Shown in pieces: positions 24,421 to 32,752 of a DNA stretch of 64,000 nt. The notes under the pieces were generated by a model. It made no database searches. It worked only from the letters and a program-made list of their open reading frames with translations, and was not told the DNA's origin. Location: contig JACQNZ010000003.1 of assembly GCA_016202815.1 (NCBI GenBank), positions 48,133-112,132 of the forward strand. The letters run 5' to 3'. Origin of the DNA: Candidatus Aenigmatarchaeota archaeon. GTDB taxonomy: Archaea > Aenigmatarchaeota > Aenigmatarchaeia > JACPZZ01. How positions within the stretch are numbered: the stretch's first letter is position 1; each line of letters opens with the position of its first letter. A program made the position numbers and the translations under genes.

Positions 24421-24598
24421 CGCCCCAGGGTTGACTCGAACAACCGTTATGCCTGTTTTTCGGCCAAGCCGATAACAGTACCTCATGGTCGCAGCCAACC
24501 GAACGTCATTTTTCGACGTCAGTAGTTAACAGCCATGCGCTCTACCTATTGCTCCTTCTCCCGCTTTAACACAGATGAAAAGTCTGAGCTACCGGGGC
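24421..24598 (-). tRNA. tRNA-Asn (GUU) with three introns
   Basis: Exons rebuild a standard cloverleaf: acceptor GCCCCGG/CTGGGGC, discriminator G, D-stem GCTC/GAGC, anticodon stem CATGG/CCATG with loop CTGTTAA (anticodon GTT) and T-arm GGTTG-TTCGAGT-CAACC. Intron 1 is in the D-loop (24549-24583, 35 nt) with a clean bulge-helix-bulge: exon GCTC pairs with GAGC, bulges AGA and AAT, inner CTTTTC/GAGAAG. Intron 2 is in the anticodon loop (about 24490-24526). Intron 3 is in the variable loop (about 24447-24479) with inner CTGTT/AACAG. Boundaries of introns 2 and 3 are less certain. Confidence 0.9.
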
Positions 24599-24601
24599 AA
24601 C

Positions 24602-24614
24602 ACTAGAATCTAGT
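24602..24614. repeat. Minimal class A-like palindrome upstream of tRNA-Asn
   Basis: ACTAGAATCTAGT: the outer class A arms (ACTAGA / TCTAGT) closed on a single base, 3 nt from the tRNA 5' end. It looks like a class A element without its inner stem and loop. Confidence 0.5.
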
Positions 24615-24651
24615 TTATCCAGCGCAAGGTTAAATAGGTTAATCCAGCCAG

Positions 24652-25224
24652 TCAGGCCGCATCGGATTTTATTACGTTTTTCACCCTGGCCGCGTCGTAC
24701 AACCTGAACGCTACCCAGGTAACGATTATCAGGGTCAACAGCACGTTGGAATCGAGCTTGCCGGACAGGGAGAACAGGAACAAAAACGGGAGCATCTCGA
24801 GGGAGTTTCTTTTTCTCATGTATTTCAGGTACGAAAGGTTCGAACCCCTGATCTTGTACTCTTTTAGCGGCCTTTCAGCCCACAGGCCGCCGACAGCCTT
24901 GAGCGCTATGACAGACACCAAAAACTTTTGCAGGTCAAACATGCTGTAATAGATCAGGAACGACATTGTGAATATCAGGGCCAGATCAAGTATCAGGAAG
25001 TACGGGTTTTTTGTCGGGTACTTGCGCACAGTAGGGTCGTAATTTATCCATATTTCTATCAGCATGATGTGCGCAAATATGAAAGCGGCAAAGAAAATGT
25101 TCGCGCGTTCACTTACCGAAAACCACTGGCCGAACCCTATGGCTATTATAGCCCCGAACATTACGTCCAGGAACTTTATGCTTATGTGCCCATAGTGTTT
25201 TATTTTATGCATTGATATCAGCAT
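24652..25224 (-). CDS. Multi-pass membrane protein, unknown
   Basis: 190 aa with about five hydrophobic segments (FLDVMFGAIIAIGFGQWF, then ANIFFAAFIFAHIMLIEIW, then FLILDLALIFTMSFLIYYSM, then FLVSVIALKAVGGLW, then VLLTLIIVTWVAFRLYDAA). Basic loops lie between (RKYPTKN and KYMRKRN). No signature residues for a transporter or enzyme are recognised. A start at the second Met (25212) is possible. It lies between tRNA-Asn and topoisomerase VI genes on the same strand. Confidence 0.75.
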   Translation of the reverse strand: MLISMHKIKHYGHISIKFLDVMFGAIIAIGFGQWFSVSERANIFFAAFIFAHIMLIEIWINYDPTVRKYPTKNPYFLILDLALIFTMSFLIYYSMFDLQKFLVSVIALKAVGGLWAERPLKEYKIRGSNLSYLKYMRKRNSLEMLPFLFLFSLSGKLDSNVLLTLIIVTWVAFRLYDAARVKNVIKSDAA

Positions 25225-25248
25225 TGTATTGCGCGCTATAAAAAGTTT

Positions 25249-26328
25249 CTAATCCAGCCAGTCCTCGTTCTTTATTTTTTCCGGCAGGTATTTGTCCGAG
25301 ATGAACGATATGCCGCGGGCAGAAAGCGCCTGTATTTCGGCTTTCGCTTTCCAGTCCTTCATCATTTTAAATTGGCGCTGCCAGTCCTTGTTGTTTTTGA
25401 ACCAGTCGTACGCGCCTATCTGCTCCAACCTCGAGAAATCAACGTCCTTGAAGCTGATGAAATGCTTTTTCAGGTCGTATTTTTCTATGTCGTCTGCTGT
25501 TATTCCGAGGAACCGCGCGTTCGGGACAGACAACCGGTCGGAAATGTGGGCCAGGTTTATGGACCCGAATTTCAGGACAGAATAGATGTATATTCCCCAC
25601 GGGTCGAAATCCGTGAGCACGTATATGGGAAGTTTGTACTCCGTGGAAAGTATCTGCAGCATCCTTCTTATCCCTCGAGTCGCTTGTCCCTGCGAGGATA
25701 TTATTATGCAGTTTAATTTCTTCCATACCTTGTCCTCGTTTAATCGTTCCCACACCGCGGCTTTCTCCATGTAGATGACATATTTTGCGTCGACCTTCTT
25801 GAATTTCAGTTCTTCTATGTTTGAAGGTATGGACCAGCCTCCTGATCCGAGTTTAGACCAGTCGATCGTATCTCCGGCATCTTCTACAATTACGTTTCCT
25901 GCGACAGCGCCCAGTTTGTTCGCGTTGATATGCAGCTGCTCGCGCCACGAGCCTGTTATCATTTCCAGATCTTCTACCGCGTTATCAGACTCTTGTTGTT
26001 CGTCAACAACGTTTATCTTCGTGTTCGGTATTGTCCGCTTCGCCATGTAGAATACGTCTCTGAGCGAGGCATGTTTGTTGTTGTTCAGCAAATCCTTGCT
26101 TATTGCACCGACTTCCACGGTCTGTAAAAATTTTCTCGCGTGCGCAACGTTGAAAAAGGACCTCACAAAGGTCTTGCCGCCTATTCTCAGGGTTTTATCC
26201 TGACGGTCGAAAACGACATTGGACAGCGCCCTCAATGGGATGGTCATCGACGGGTTTTTTTCCTCGTCTATGTCCTTCACTAATTTCTTTCCCAGATTGT
26301 CGAGTTTTTTAACAGCTTCGCCCGCCAT
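25249..26328 (-). CDS. top6A: DNA topoisomerase VI subunit A
   Basis: 359 aa, Spo11-like subunit that cuts and rejoins both DNA strands. The winged-helix domain carries the catalytic Tyr in SLRDVFYMAKRTIP. The Toprim domain shows the acidic motif YVLTDFDPWGIYIYSV. It acts as A2B2 with subunit B in supercoil relaxation and decatenation. ATG at 26328 gives a TGATG overlap with top6B; a GTG at 26331 is the alternative. Confidence 0.96.
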   Translation of the reverse strand: MAGEAVKKLDNLGKKLVKDIDEEKNPSMTIPLRALSNVVFDRQDKTLRIGGKTFVRSFFNVAHARKFLQTVEVGAISKDLLNNNKHASLRDVFYMAKRTIPNTKINVVDEQQESDNAVEDLEMITGSWREQLHINANKLGAVAGNVIVEDAGDTIDWSKLGSGGWSIPSNIEELKFKKVDAKYVIYMEKAAVWERLNEDKVWKKLNCIIISSQGQATRGIRRMLQILSTEYKLPIYVLTDFDPWGIYIYSVLKFGSINLAHISDRLSVPNARFLGITADDIEKYDLKKHFISFKDVDFSRLEQIGAYDWFKNNKDWQRQFKMMKDWKAKAEIQALSARGISFISDKYLPEKIKNEDWLD

Positions 26329-27953
26329 CACGCATCATCCTCTTTGCCTGCCGGCTTTTCCGGCTCTTCGGTATCCTCTATTACAACTTTACCCTTCTTT
26401 AACATGTTTTCAAGTTTCGCTGCGATCTTGCCTTTTTCGGCGCCGCTTAGCCTCGCGAGCGCATCAGCGACTTCGGGTATATATTTTTCGAACAGGCTCA
26501 TCCTGAGCGCAGCTTCGCCCGCGCGTCTCTTCTTGTTGACGTAAATGCTTAATTTTCTCCCGGCTTCTTGCAGGGCAAGCTTTACCTCCTTGATTATTTC
26601 CGGGTACGAAGCGATCGCTTCTTTCGATTCGGATGTGAACGGCACCCACACAGAAGCTATGTGCACGAATATTGCAATCGGGCCTGTCGGCAGCGCGGCG
26701 CCCGACGCCTGCTCTAATCCGTATCTGCGCCACTCTATTTCGCTTACGGCCTTTGCAAGTGCGCAGTCGCCTGCCTGATACATCAACGGGACACGGTTCG
26801 CGAACCTGTACAACGCCGCAACAGAATCCGGGGGCAATTCGCCCCCGTAGGCCACGCCGACTTCTATCTGGAACGGGTTTCCACGATAAACGTCCGGAGG
26901 CCTGGTGATCGCGACTACGTATTCCGGTTTTAATTGTTTTTTCAGACCTTCTTCAATCAACTTCTCGCGCAAAGGGGACAAGCAGTCGAGCGGCGGTTTT
27001 ATGAGCTGCACTTGCTGTACGGCCTGGAATAATTTTTCTACCTGCGGCCCGTCAATGTTTTTCGGGTTCACGTCTTCGCCGAATTTGGCCAGTCTGATTA
27101 TTTCCTTCGCCGAACTCTGCCCGACCCTGGAAAAATCTGTTGTGAAAAAGCCTGTGAGCGTGCGCGCCTCAGTTGTTCGCAGCATTCGTCGCAAAATTCC
27201 TATCTCTACGCCGTGCGGATGCGGTTTAATCGATTTCGGCTCCTCGGGAAGCGTTTTTACCGAGCGTTCAAATTTTATTTTACCGTCCGGAGAATCGTAG
27301 ATTATTTCTGCGTAGGGGTTTGACAACGCGGTCTGCTTCAAATACTCTGAAATAGACTGCTGGTGCTCAACATACTTGCCTTCGGCCTCAAGTTCTATTT
27401 TGACACCGTGCCAGTTTTTCCCTTCCCTGACGTCCTCTTTTATGATCTCAGGCTCGTTTTTGAACGTGTCAATCATAAGATCCATGCAGTGTGTCTTGCC
27501 GTCGCCTGTTGATGTGACGATTTTCGCAGGCTTGCCGCTTGTTAGTTGCGAATAAAGAACAGCGCCCGATATGCCTATACCCTGCTGTCCGCGGCTCTGG
27601 AGAAGTTTATGAAACTTCGACCCGAACAGCAGTTTTCCGAACACACGACCGATGTTTTGTTTTACTATCCCCGGCCCGTTATCCTCGACCGATATAACAT
27701 ACCTGTCCTTCATGCCGCTAACAAGCTTGACAGAAACTTTTATATCAGGAACTATGCGCGCAGTCTCACACGCGTCCAACGAATTGTCAACGGCCTCGCG
27801 CACAACGGTGAGCAAAGCCTTAACTTTATTGTCGTATCCTAAAAGATGCCGGTTCTTCTCGAAGAACTCGGAGATAGAGATCTCTCGTTGATCACGGGAT
27901 AAATCTTCGGCACTTCTCACCCTTTCAACCCTGTCGGCCGTTTTGTCGCTCAA
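26328..27953 (-). CDS. top6B: DNA topoisomerase VI subunit B
   Basis: 541 aa GHKL ATPase. The Bergerat fold shows the N box (VREAVDNSLDACE), G1 (VEDNGPGI) and G2 region (GQQGIGISGAVLYSQL). An H2TH and a transducer domain follow (VGVAYGGELPPDSVAALYRF). A charged C-terminal tail ends in Glu/Lys/Pro-rich residues. ATP-driven dimerisation gates strand passage by subunit A, which is encoded directly downstream and coupled by overlap. Confidence 0.96.
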   Translation of the reverse strand: MSDKTADRVERVRSAEDLSRDQREISISEFFEKNRHLLGYDNKVKALLTVVREAVDNSLDACETARIVPDIKVSVKLVSGMKDRYVISVEDNGPGIVKQNIGRVFGKLLFGSKFHKLLQSRGQQGIGISGAVLYSQLTSGKPAKIVTSTGDGKTHCMDLMIDTFKNEPEIIKEDVREGKNWHGVKIELEAEGKYVEHQQSISEYLKQTALSNPYAEIIYDSPDGKIKFERSVKTLPEEPKSIKPHPHGVEIGILRRMLRTTEARTLTGFFTTDFSRVGQSSAKEIIRLAKFGEDVNPKNIDGPQVEKLFQAVQQVQLIKPPLDCLSPLREKLIEEGLKKQLKPEYVVAITRPPDVYRGNPFQIEVGVAYGGELPPDSVAALYRFANRVPLMYQAGDCALAKAVSEIEWRRYGLEQASGAALPTGPIAIFVHIASVWVPFTSESKEAIASYPEIIKEVKLALQEAGRKLSIYVNKKRRAGEAALRMSLFEKYIPEVADALARLSGAEKGKIAAKLENMLKKGKVVIEDTEEPEKPAGKEDDA

Positions 27954-27998
27954 AGAAATCCCTTAATTATAAGCAGTCATAGTATATAAAATTCTGCG

Positions 27999-28637
27999 TC
28001 ATTTTTTCATTGCGGTTACAACAATCTGGTTTCCCAGCGTAGGCGGACACACTGAGCCCGGAAGCAGCAGCTTGTCGCGCACGTATATGCCATTAGTTGA
28101 CACGCTTTCTATCCTTAACCTGTGGGCGTCCAGGAATTCCGTTATTTTTTCCAGGTTGAAATCCCGCACATGGAATTTGTCGTCATTATGGATTTGCGGA
28201 TGCACCAGCTTGGCAGCGCCGTAGGTCGGAAATTTGCCGAACAGCATTTTGACGCGGTTTTTCAGGCAGCATATGTTCGGGAAAGACATCACAAGCACGC
28301 CATTCGGCTTGAGGCACCTGTAAATTTGGTCCAGGAAAACGTCCGTGTAAACAAGGTGCTCGATTATTTCGCCGGTTGTCACACAATCAAATTTTCCGGC
28401 GAGCGAATCCGGGAATTTCTTGCCGTCAAAATCCATCACAACGTCCGCGTCCGCGAAAAGGTCTATCGTTGTAACGTCAAAGCCTTTGCTTCCCAGCGCT
28501 TTCGTTATGTAGCTTTTTCTTGTGTCGCCGATATTTAAAATTCTTTTCCCGCGTGCACGCCTCGCAGCCTCGTCCACGATCAGTTGTTGCCGTTTAAGGG
28601 TTTCGTTGTCATTGGCGCCCGGCCATTTCGCAGTCAT
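27999..28637 (-). CDS. Class I SAM-dependent methyltransferase
   Basis: 212 aa. SAM-binding motif I is ILNIGDTRKSYITKAL, a variant of the usual VLDLGCGxG. It is followed by VTTIDLFADADVVMDFDGKK and the motif IV-V region (FDCVTTGEIIEHLVYTDVFL, then LKPNGVLVMSFPN), as in Methyltransf_11/23 members of ubiquinone/bacteriosin-like families. The substrate is unknown. ATG 28637 overlaps the KH gene stop (ATGA), so it is translationally coupled to translation-related genes. Confidence 0.85.
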   Translation of the reverse strand: MTAKWPGANDNETLKRQQLIVDEAARRARGKRILNIGDTRKSYITKALGSKGFDVTTIDLFADADVVMDFDGKKFPDSLAGKFDCVTTGEIIEHLVYTDVFLDQIYRCLKPNGVLVMSFPNICCLKNRVKMLFGKFPTYGAAKLVHPQIHNDDKFHVRDFNLEKITEFLDAHRLRIESVSTNGIYVRDKLLLPGSVCPPTLGNQIVVTAMKK

Positions 28638-29176
28638 AGGGAAATCTCCCTGCCGGGGGAATTCTTTTCCAGGAACTTGTAAACTGCCGCATGCGATCTT
28701 CCAGCCAGTATCTGTTCGACGGCCTGCTTCGCAATGTTTGCTTTTTCCCATTCGCCGATGATGGAAACAGTGTCGCCGTAAACGGACAGGTCGCAGCCTG
28801 TGAATTCCTCGATTAGTTTTCTTGTCCTCCCTTTTGTTCCGATGACCCGCGATTTTTGGGTCATCCTTTTTTTCGGGCTGTAATCTTTCAGGCTGATTAT
28901 TTCAAGCATGTTGTCGCTGTTGGAAAGTTTCAGCGCCTTCTCCGGCGGGAAACCGCGCCCTATGGCAGTTATTATATTCTTCGCGTCCATTACGCCGACG
29001 GCGTTTTCTCCTTCCACTTTCACATCATCATCGACCGTTATCTCTGTGTCGGTGGCTTCTTCTATGCCTTTTTTCACAGCCGCGTTTTTGCCTATTACCA
29101 CGGCCTTTCGTTCGTCCGGCAATTTCACAAACTCGATCACGCGCACCACACAAAAATCGTCACACAGAAACTTCAC
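28634..29176 (-). CDS. KH-domain RNA-binding protein (Dim2/Pno1-like)
   Basis: 180 aa with two KH modules: VKLPDERKAVVIGKNAAVKK near the N-terminus and SRVIGTKGRTRKLIEEFTGC with the GxxG loop near residue 120, then a C-terminal helix (KQAVEQILAGRSHAAVYKFL). This matches archaeal Dim2/Pno1 proteins that bind the 3' region of pre-16S rRNA and are coupled to aIF1A. GTG 29176 overlaps the aIF1A stop by four bases (GTGA) and fits the conserved start better than an ATG 10 codons upstream. Confidence 0.88.
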   Translation of the reverse strand: MKFLCDDFCVVRVIEFVKLPDERKAVVIGKNAAVKKGIEEATDTEITVDDDVKVEGENAVGVMDAKNIITAIGRGFPPEKALKLSNSDNMLEIISLKDYSPKKRMTQKSRVIGTKGRTRKLIEEFTGCDLSVYGDTVSIIGEWEKANIAKQAVEQILAGRSHAAVYKFLEKNSPGREISL

Positions 29177-29460
29177 TGTTTCATGTAGCCCTGTTTTTTC
29201 AGCCACGAAACCTGCGTGCCTGTGTATCTCCAGACCAGGTCGCCGCGCTTGTCACCCTGGATTTTCCACGGTTCGACCACCACGACGTCATTGGGCCGTA
29301 TCCACACTTTCTTCCTCAATTTGCCGGGTATCCTGCATATCCTTACTTTCCCGTCGTTGCAATCAACCCTAAAGCGGTCGCCGCCCAACAGTTCCAACAC
29401 AAGGCCCATTATCTCGCCTTGTCTCGGTACCCGAACGCGCTCCTGCTGCTGTTCTTCCAT
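29173..29460 (-). CDS. eif1A: Translation initiation factor 1A (aIF1A)
   Basis: 95 aa, S1/OB fold factor binding the ribosomal A site during initiation. Conserved strands MGLVLELLGGDRFRVDCNDG, then CRIPGKLRKKVWIRPNDVVV, then EPWKIQGDKRGDLVWRYT are present. A short acidic and Gln-rich N-terminus precedes them. It heads a coupled run with the KH protein and a methyltransferase, a conserved archaeal translation cluster. Confidence 0.95.
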   Translation of the reverse strand: MEEQQQERVRVPRQGEIMGLVLELLGGDRFRVDCNDGKVRICRIPGKLRKKVWIRPNDVVVVEPWKIQGDKRGDLVWRYTGTQVSWLKKQGYMKQ

Positions 29461-29571
29461 AATATCGCTCTCTATAATATCTGAACCTAAGCATAAAAGC
29501 GAAGATTACCACACGGTCTTAAAGATTTTCCAAAATAATTCTCCCCTTTGCATTATTGATGTATGTTCAGT

Positions 29572-29667
29572 CTAGGCTGGCATAGGAGGAACATCAACTA
29601 CTTCGTAACCTAATTCTTGATAAACTTCTCTTAGTAATCTGCTTGACAGCTTTGATTTCGACCCCAT
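29572..29667 (-). pseudogene. Small frame or gene remnant of 31 aa
   Basis: In the 279-bp gap between aIF1A and the NMD3-like gene, the reverse strand reads MGSKSKLSSRLLREVYQELG, then YEVVDVPPMPA. This resembles a short stretch of some AAA-type nucleoside phosphatases (a YxELGYEVVxVP segment), but nothing else of such a protein is present. The frame stays open upstream without a start codon, and an overlapping 35-aa frame begins at 29708. A decayed fragment or a tiny gene is possible. The rest of the gap shows only TATA-like sequence near 29720. Confidence 0.3.
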
Positions 29668-29739
29668 CTTCGGTACGCGCGTAATCTTTTTTGAATCCTG
29701 TATGTTCCATCAGAAACACTTAAATGTGAATTCGTCTGC

Positions 29740-30342
29740 TCATCTAAATCTAAGCATAATAGTCTTCCTGCTGATGTGTTTGCCCTCTTTCATGCCCGCC
29801 ATTGAAGAAGATTCCTTCACTTCCGGCCTGAACCGTTTCTTCAAAAAACCCACAATCCTGTTCGCTTCGGAAAATTTGATGACGTAAAGGTCGACACCCT
29901 CTTTCTTCTGATCCCTTTTGGAAGTTCCTACCCACTGCGTATATTCGTACGGCTTTTCCCAGTTGCCGCGCAGCTGTACCATTGCCTCGTAATAGCCGCC
30001 CCTTGTGCGCGAACAGTTTTTGCAGGCTATTTTTTTGGCAGAAGCGCGGACGTCAATTGTGCCCATTAGGATGTTTTTTTTGTAATCTATGGAGTAGTCT
30101 ATGGTGAAATGATTTCCAAGGTTCTTGACATCGGATTCTATTAGCAGCCCCTTGTGCTTTATTCCGTCCTGCACGGCCTCCTCGAAAGTTTTCCACGCGC
30201 CCTTTGAAAGCCAGCGTTTGCATATCGGGCACTGCGTTAATTTTCCCGCAAACTCCGCCAGCGTGTTAGTCTTCGCAAAGCAGCCGGCGCAGAGCCCGTC
30301 TATTAAATTCCCTTCCATGCCGCATCTTGGACAAAAATTCAC
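29740..30342 (-). CDS. NMD3-like zinc-binding protein
   Basis: 200 aa. The N-terminal zinc pairs CPRCG and CAGC, then CPIC, then CKNC, match the zinc cluster of NMD3, the 60S export and assembly adaptor whose archaeal version is shorter and probably acts in large-subunit maturation. GTG 30342 starts directly before NFCPRCGMEG, 2 nt before the upstream gene's stop region ends. The first start of the longer frame lies inside that gene and is rejected. The C-terminus ends in a basic region. Confidence 0.8.
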   Translation of the reverse strand: MNFCPRCGMEGNLIDGLCAGCFAKTNTLAEFAGKLTQCPICKRWLSKGAWKTFEEAVQDGIKHKGLLIESDVKNLGNHFTIDYSIDYKKNILMGTIDVRASAKKIACKNCSRTRGGYYEAMVQLRGNWEKPYEYTQWVGTSKRDQKKEGVDLYVIKFSEANRIVGFLKKRFRPEVKESSSMAGMKEGKHISRKTIMLRFR

Positions 30343-30343
30343 G

Positions 30344-32185
30344 TTAAAACCTTCTCGAATACCAGAGCGTGACAAGTATCTGGTACGGATTGGACATGTC
30401 GCCGTTTTCAAACACGGTGTACGCCTGCGACGCGCTCCCTCCTAATGAGGGGTTTTGCACATTAATAAACTCCTTTGGCGCAGCCCAAGCCACGACCGCA
30501 CGCAGGAGCGTGCTGACGTCATCGCCATCCGGCGTTGCCGCAACCCAGGCAGCGCGTCCCGCTTTCCTGTCCGTAATGCCGTCTTTTACTATGGCAGAGG
30601 CTACAGGCGCATTGTCGGGCGGCATCGAATATTTTTTTTCGCTGCCTGTGGAAATTCTCTCTACTTTATTGTCGTCTGGAAACGGCCCCACTTCGGAAAA
30701 GTCGGAAAACTTGTAGTCTTTGCTGAACAGGAATTCAACGCTGTTCTTTGCGGTGAATGTTGTGTTGCGCAGGAATATCCAATCGACCGCCGAGCTTTTC
30801 CATTTCGGCTCTTCGCCAGCCGTGGGCGTCCGCAGGGTTATTGCGTGCGGCCCCGCATCAAGAAGCACCGTAAAACCGGCCGGATTCTCGACGCGGTTCC
30901 ATCCCCACGGGCCTTCGAAATCCGGATCGCGCTGGTGGAAAGGATCGATTAAGACCTCGGCCCCGCCGTCTACGGACGCCGTGTATACCATTTCTTTTTC
31001 CTTCGGATCCGTGCCGCGCCATGAACGAAGCCACACTTCGTAGCGGTCGGGCCTTTTCACGTCTATGGCCATTGTAGCAACGCTGTTCCTTGTGTCTGTC
31101 CATAAAGCGTCGCTTTCAGAACAAACATCATCGCCGTCGCCGGTGCACAGCCCGTTGGCCGACGCCAACGCCCAGCCCGCGCCGGCTTCCGATTCCGCCT
31201 TTTCGTTGTATGCCTGGGTGTTTATGCTTTTCAAACGCATTGAAAAACCGTTCAATATGAAATCGCTTCCGGCCGCATGCGGCCCTTCGCCATCATCGGC
31301 CTTGCTGTTGGAATTTTCGTCCACGTAAACGACGTAGTCGCAATAATTTCCGCCGCCGGTTTTTCCAGAAGCGTCCATTATCCAGAATTTTTTCACAGAA
31401 CCCCGCGTGTTTATCGAACCTTCATGTGTGCTGTTTGTGCACGATATCGGGCCGTCGAGGTCTGTTTCACACGGGCCGTCTATGTCTGCTTCGCAGCGCA
31501 AAGGCGCGGCGATGTTCGCCGAACGAAAACCGTAAAAATATTTTTTTATTGCATAGCTTCGGTTTTGCGGATGCGTCGGCACAAGCACGCCGTTCGCCGG
31601 CCCGCCGCCAACCGGGTTCGTGACCCATTTCAATCCGAACACGTCCCGCAGTACGGAATCAGCGGTTATCTGCGCCTGCGTGACCGGCGACAGGAGCACG
31701 ATGCCTTTGTCCCCTGCAAGGAAGTCCAGGATCTTCTGCTTATCAGGATCCATGTTCTGATAATGGCCGTACATTATCACATCCAGGGAGTTCCAGTTTT
31801 GCACCGCCGCCATATCCGAAACGCGGAAGCTTAATTTTTTGCCGTTTAAATTCAGTTCGCTTAACCGTGCTCTCAGGTTCGCCAGTTCGGCGGGTGTGCA
31901 GAAACAGCCTGCGATTACTTCCCTCTTCAAAGCGTTTTTCAGCCCGAATTCATACTCTATGGAATCGGAAAAAAGTATTTTGTCAACGGTCGTGGAGACG
32001 AAGGAAGAATTTTGCCAGTCATCGCCCAAAAAATTCGCGGTGTAAACAACGTCCTTGGACAACAGGTAAAGGTAATTCCTTGCCCACGGCGCCTCTTTGG
32101 AATACAGTGAGGAGAATTGCGTCAGCGTAGCAAGCACAATCAGGAAGGACAGTATCATCTCTACGGTGTGTATGTAGCCTTTCAT
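30344..32185 (-). CDS. Large secreted pilus-operon protein with N-terminal pilin-like helix
   Basis: 613 aa. The N-terminus (MKGYIHTVEMILSFLIVLAT) is a class III-like signal helix with the Gly-Tyr and Glu pattern of minor pilins. The large extracellular part contains a segment like a DUF4350/GATase-type sandwich (LDVIMYGHYQNMDPDKQKIL, then FLAGDKGIVLLSPV), several Cys, and an Asp/Asn-rich region (VYVDENSNSKADDGEG) suggestive of calcium binding. The start overlaps the preceding gene's stop by one base. It is the last gene of the leftward pilus operon and may be a tip adhesin or minor subunit. Confidence 0.72.
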   Translation of the reverse strand: MKGYIHTVEMILSFLIVLATLTQFSSLYSKEAPWARNYLYLLSKDVVYTANFLGDDWQNSSFVSTTVDKILFSDSIEYEFGLKNALKREVIAGCFCTPAELANLRARLSELNLNGKKLSFRVSDMAAVQNWNSLDVIMYGHYQNMDPDKQKILDFLAGDKGIVLLSPVTQAQITADSVLRDVFGLKWVTNPVGGGPANGVLVPTHPQNRSYAIKKYFYGFRSANIAAPLRCEADIDGPCETDLDGPISCTNSTHEGSINTRGSVKKFWIMDASGKTGGGNYCDYVVYVDENSNSKADDGEGPHAAGSDFILNGFSMRLKSINTQAYNEKAESEAGAGWALASANGLCTGDGDDVCSESDALWTDTRNSVATMAIDVKRPDRYEVWLRSWRGTDPKEKEMVYTASVDGGAEVLIDPFHQRDPDFEGPWGWNRVENPAGFTVLLDAGPHAITLRTPTAGEEPKWKSSAVDWIFLRNTTFTAKNSVEFLFSKDYKFSDFSEVGPFPDDNKVERISTGSEKKYSMPPDNAPVASAIVKDGITDRKAGRAAWVAATPDGDDVSTLLRAVVAWAAPKEFINVQNPSLGGSASQAYTVFENGDMSNPYQILVTLWYSRRF

Positions 32186-32751
32186 TACCAAACACCGACC
32201 GTGATGTTTATCACGCCGCCAGCCGTGTCCGGCGCGTAGCGCACCATCTGGTACCTTTGCGTTGCGGCGCTTTTCACGTTGACGCATTCCCAGCTGCCGG
32301 ACCCCGTTGGCGGGCATTTGAGAAGCGCGGAAGACGAATCGTAAATTGAGATGTCAACGCACCTGTTCTCGGAAATAAGGTAGCTTTTGAAGTCTGTGTA
32401 GCTCCTGGCATCGAAGTGTGTGTTCATGTTAAGGTTGGACAATATTTTTGCGTATCCCGCCTCCGTAGAACACAGCACGTTCAGGTATTGGACCTTTGTC
32501 CTGTTTATCGTGTGGTATCCGCTTGACACGCCTATCCTTGGCGGGTTTGCCTGGTCGGCGTCCCACATGCCGTCATCGAACACCAGGAATTCCGATATTT
32601 GCAGCGCCCGCGCCCTGATGACATCCGAATTATGCCGTGACGTGAACGGCGGCAGCTCTTTGTTCACGAAATTCATCACGTATACGACAAGGATTATGAA
32701 CGAAACTGTGGCCATTATGAACTCCACCGTGAACTGGCCCTTTAGTCCCAT
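32185..32751 (-). CDS. Minor pilin-like protein
   Basis: 188 aa. MGLKGQFTVEFIMATVSFI has the Lys-Gly-Gln/Gln-x-x-x-Glu signal of type IV pilin-like proteins, with cleavage after Gly and Glu at position +5, then a hydrophobic helix. The remainder is an extracellular head with paired Cys (NVLCSTEAG and ENRCVDISIYDSSSALLKC). It lies directly behind the TadC-like gene with a 1-nt gap and overlaps the next gene's start. Confidence 0.75.
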   Translation of the reverse strand: MGLKGQFTVEFIMATVSFIILVVYVMNFVNKELPPFTSRHNSDVIRARALQISEFLVFDDGMWDADQANPPRIGVSSGYHTINRTKVQYLNVLCSTEAGYAKILSNLNMNTHFDARSYTDFKSYLISENRCVDISIYDSSSALLKCPPTGSGSWECVNVKSAATQRYQMVRYAPDTAGGVINITVGVW

Positions 32752-32752
32752 A

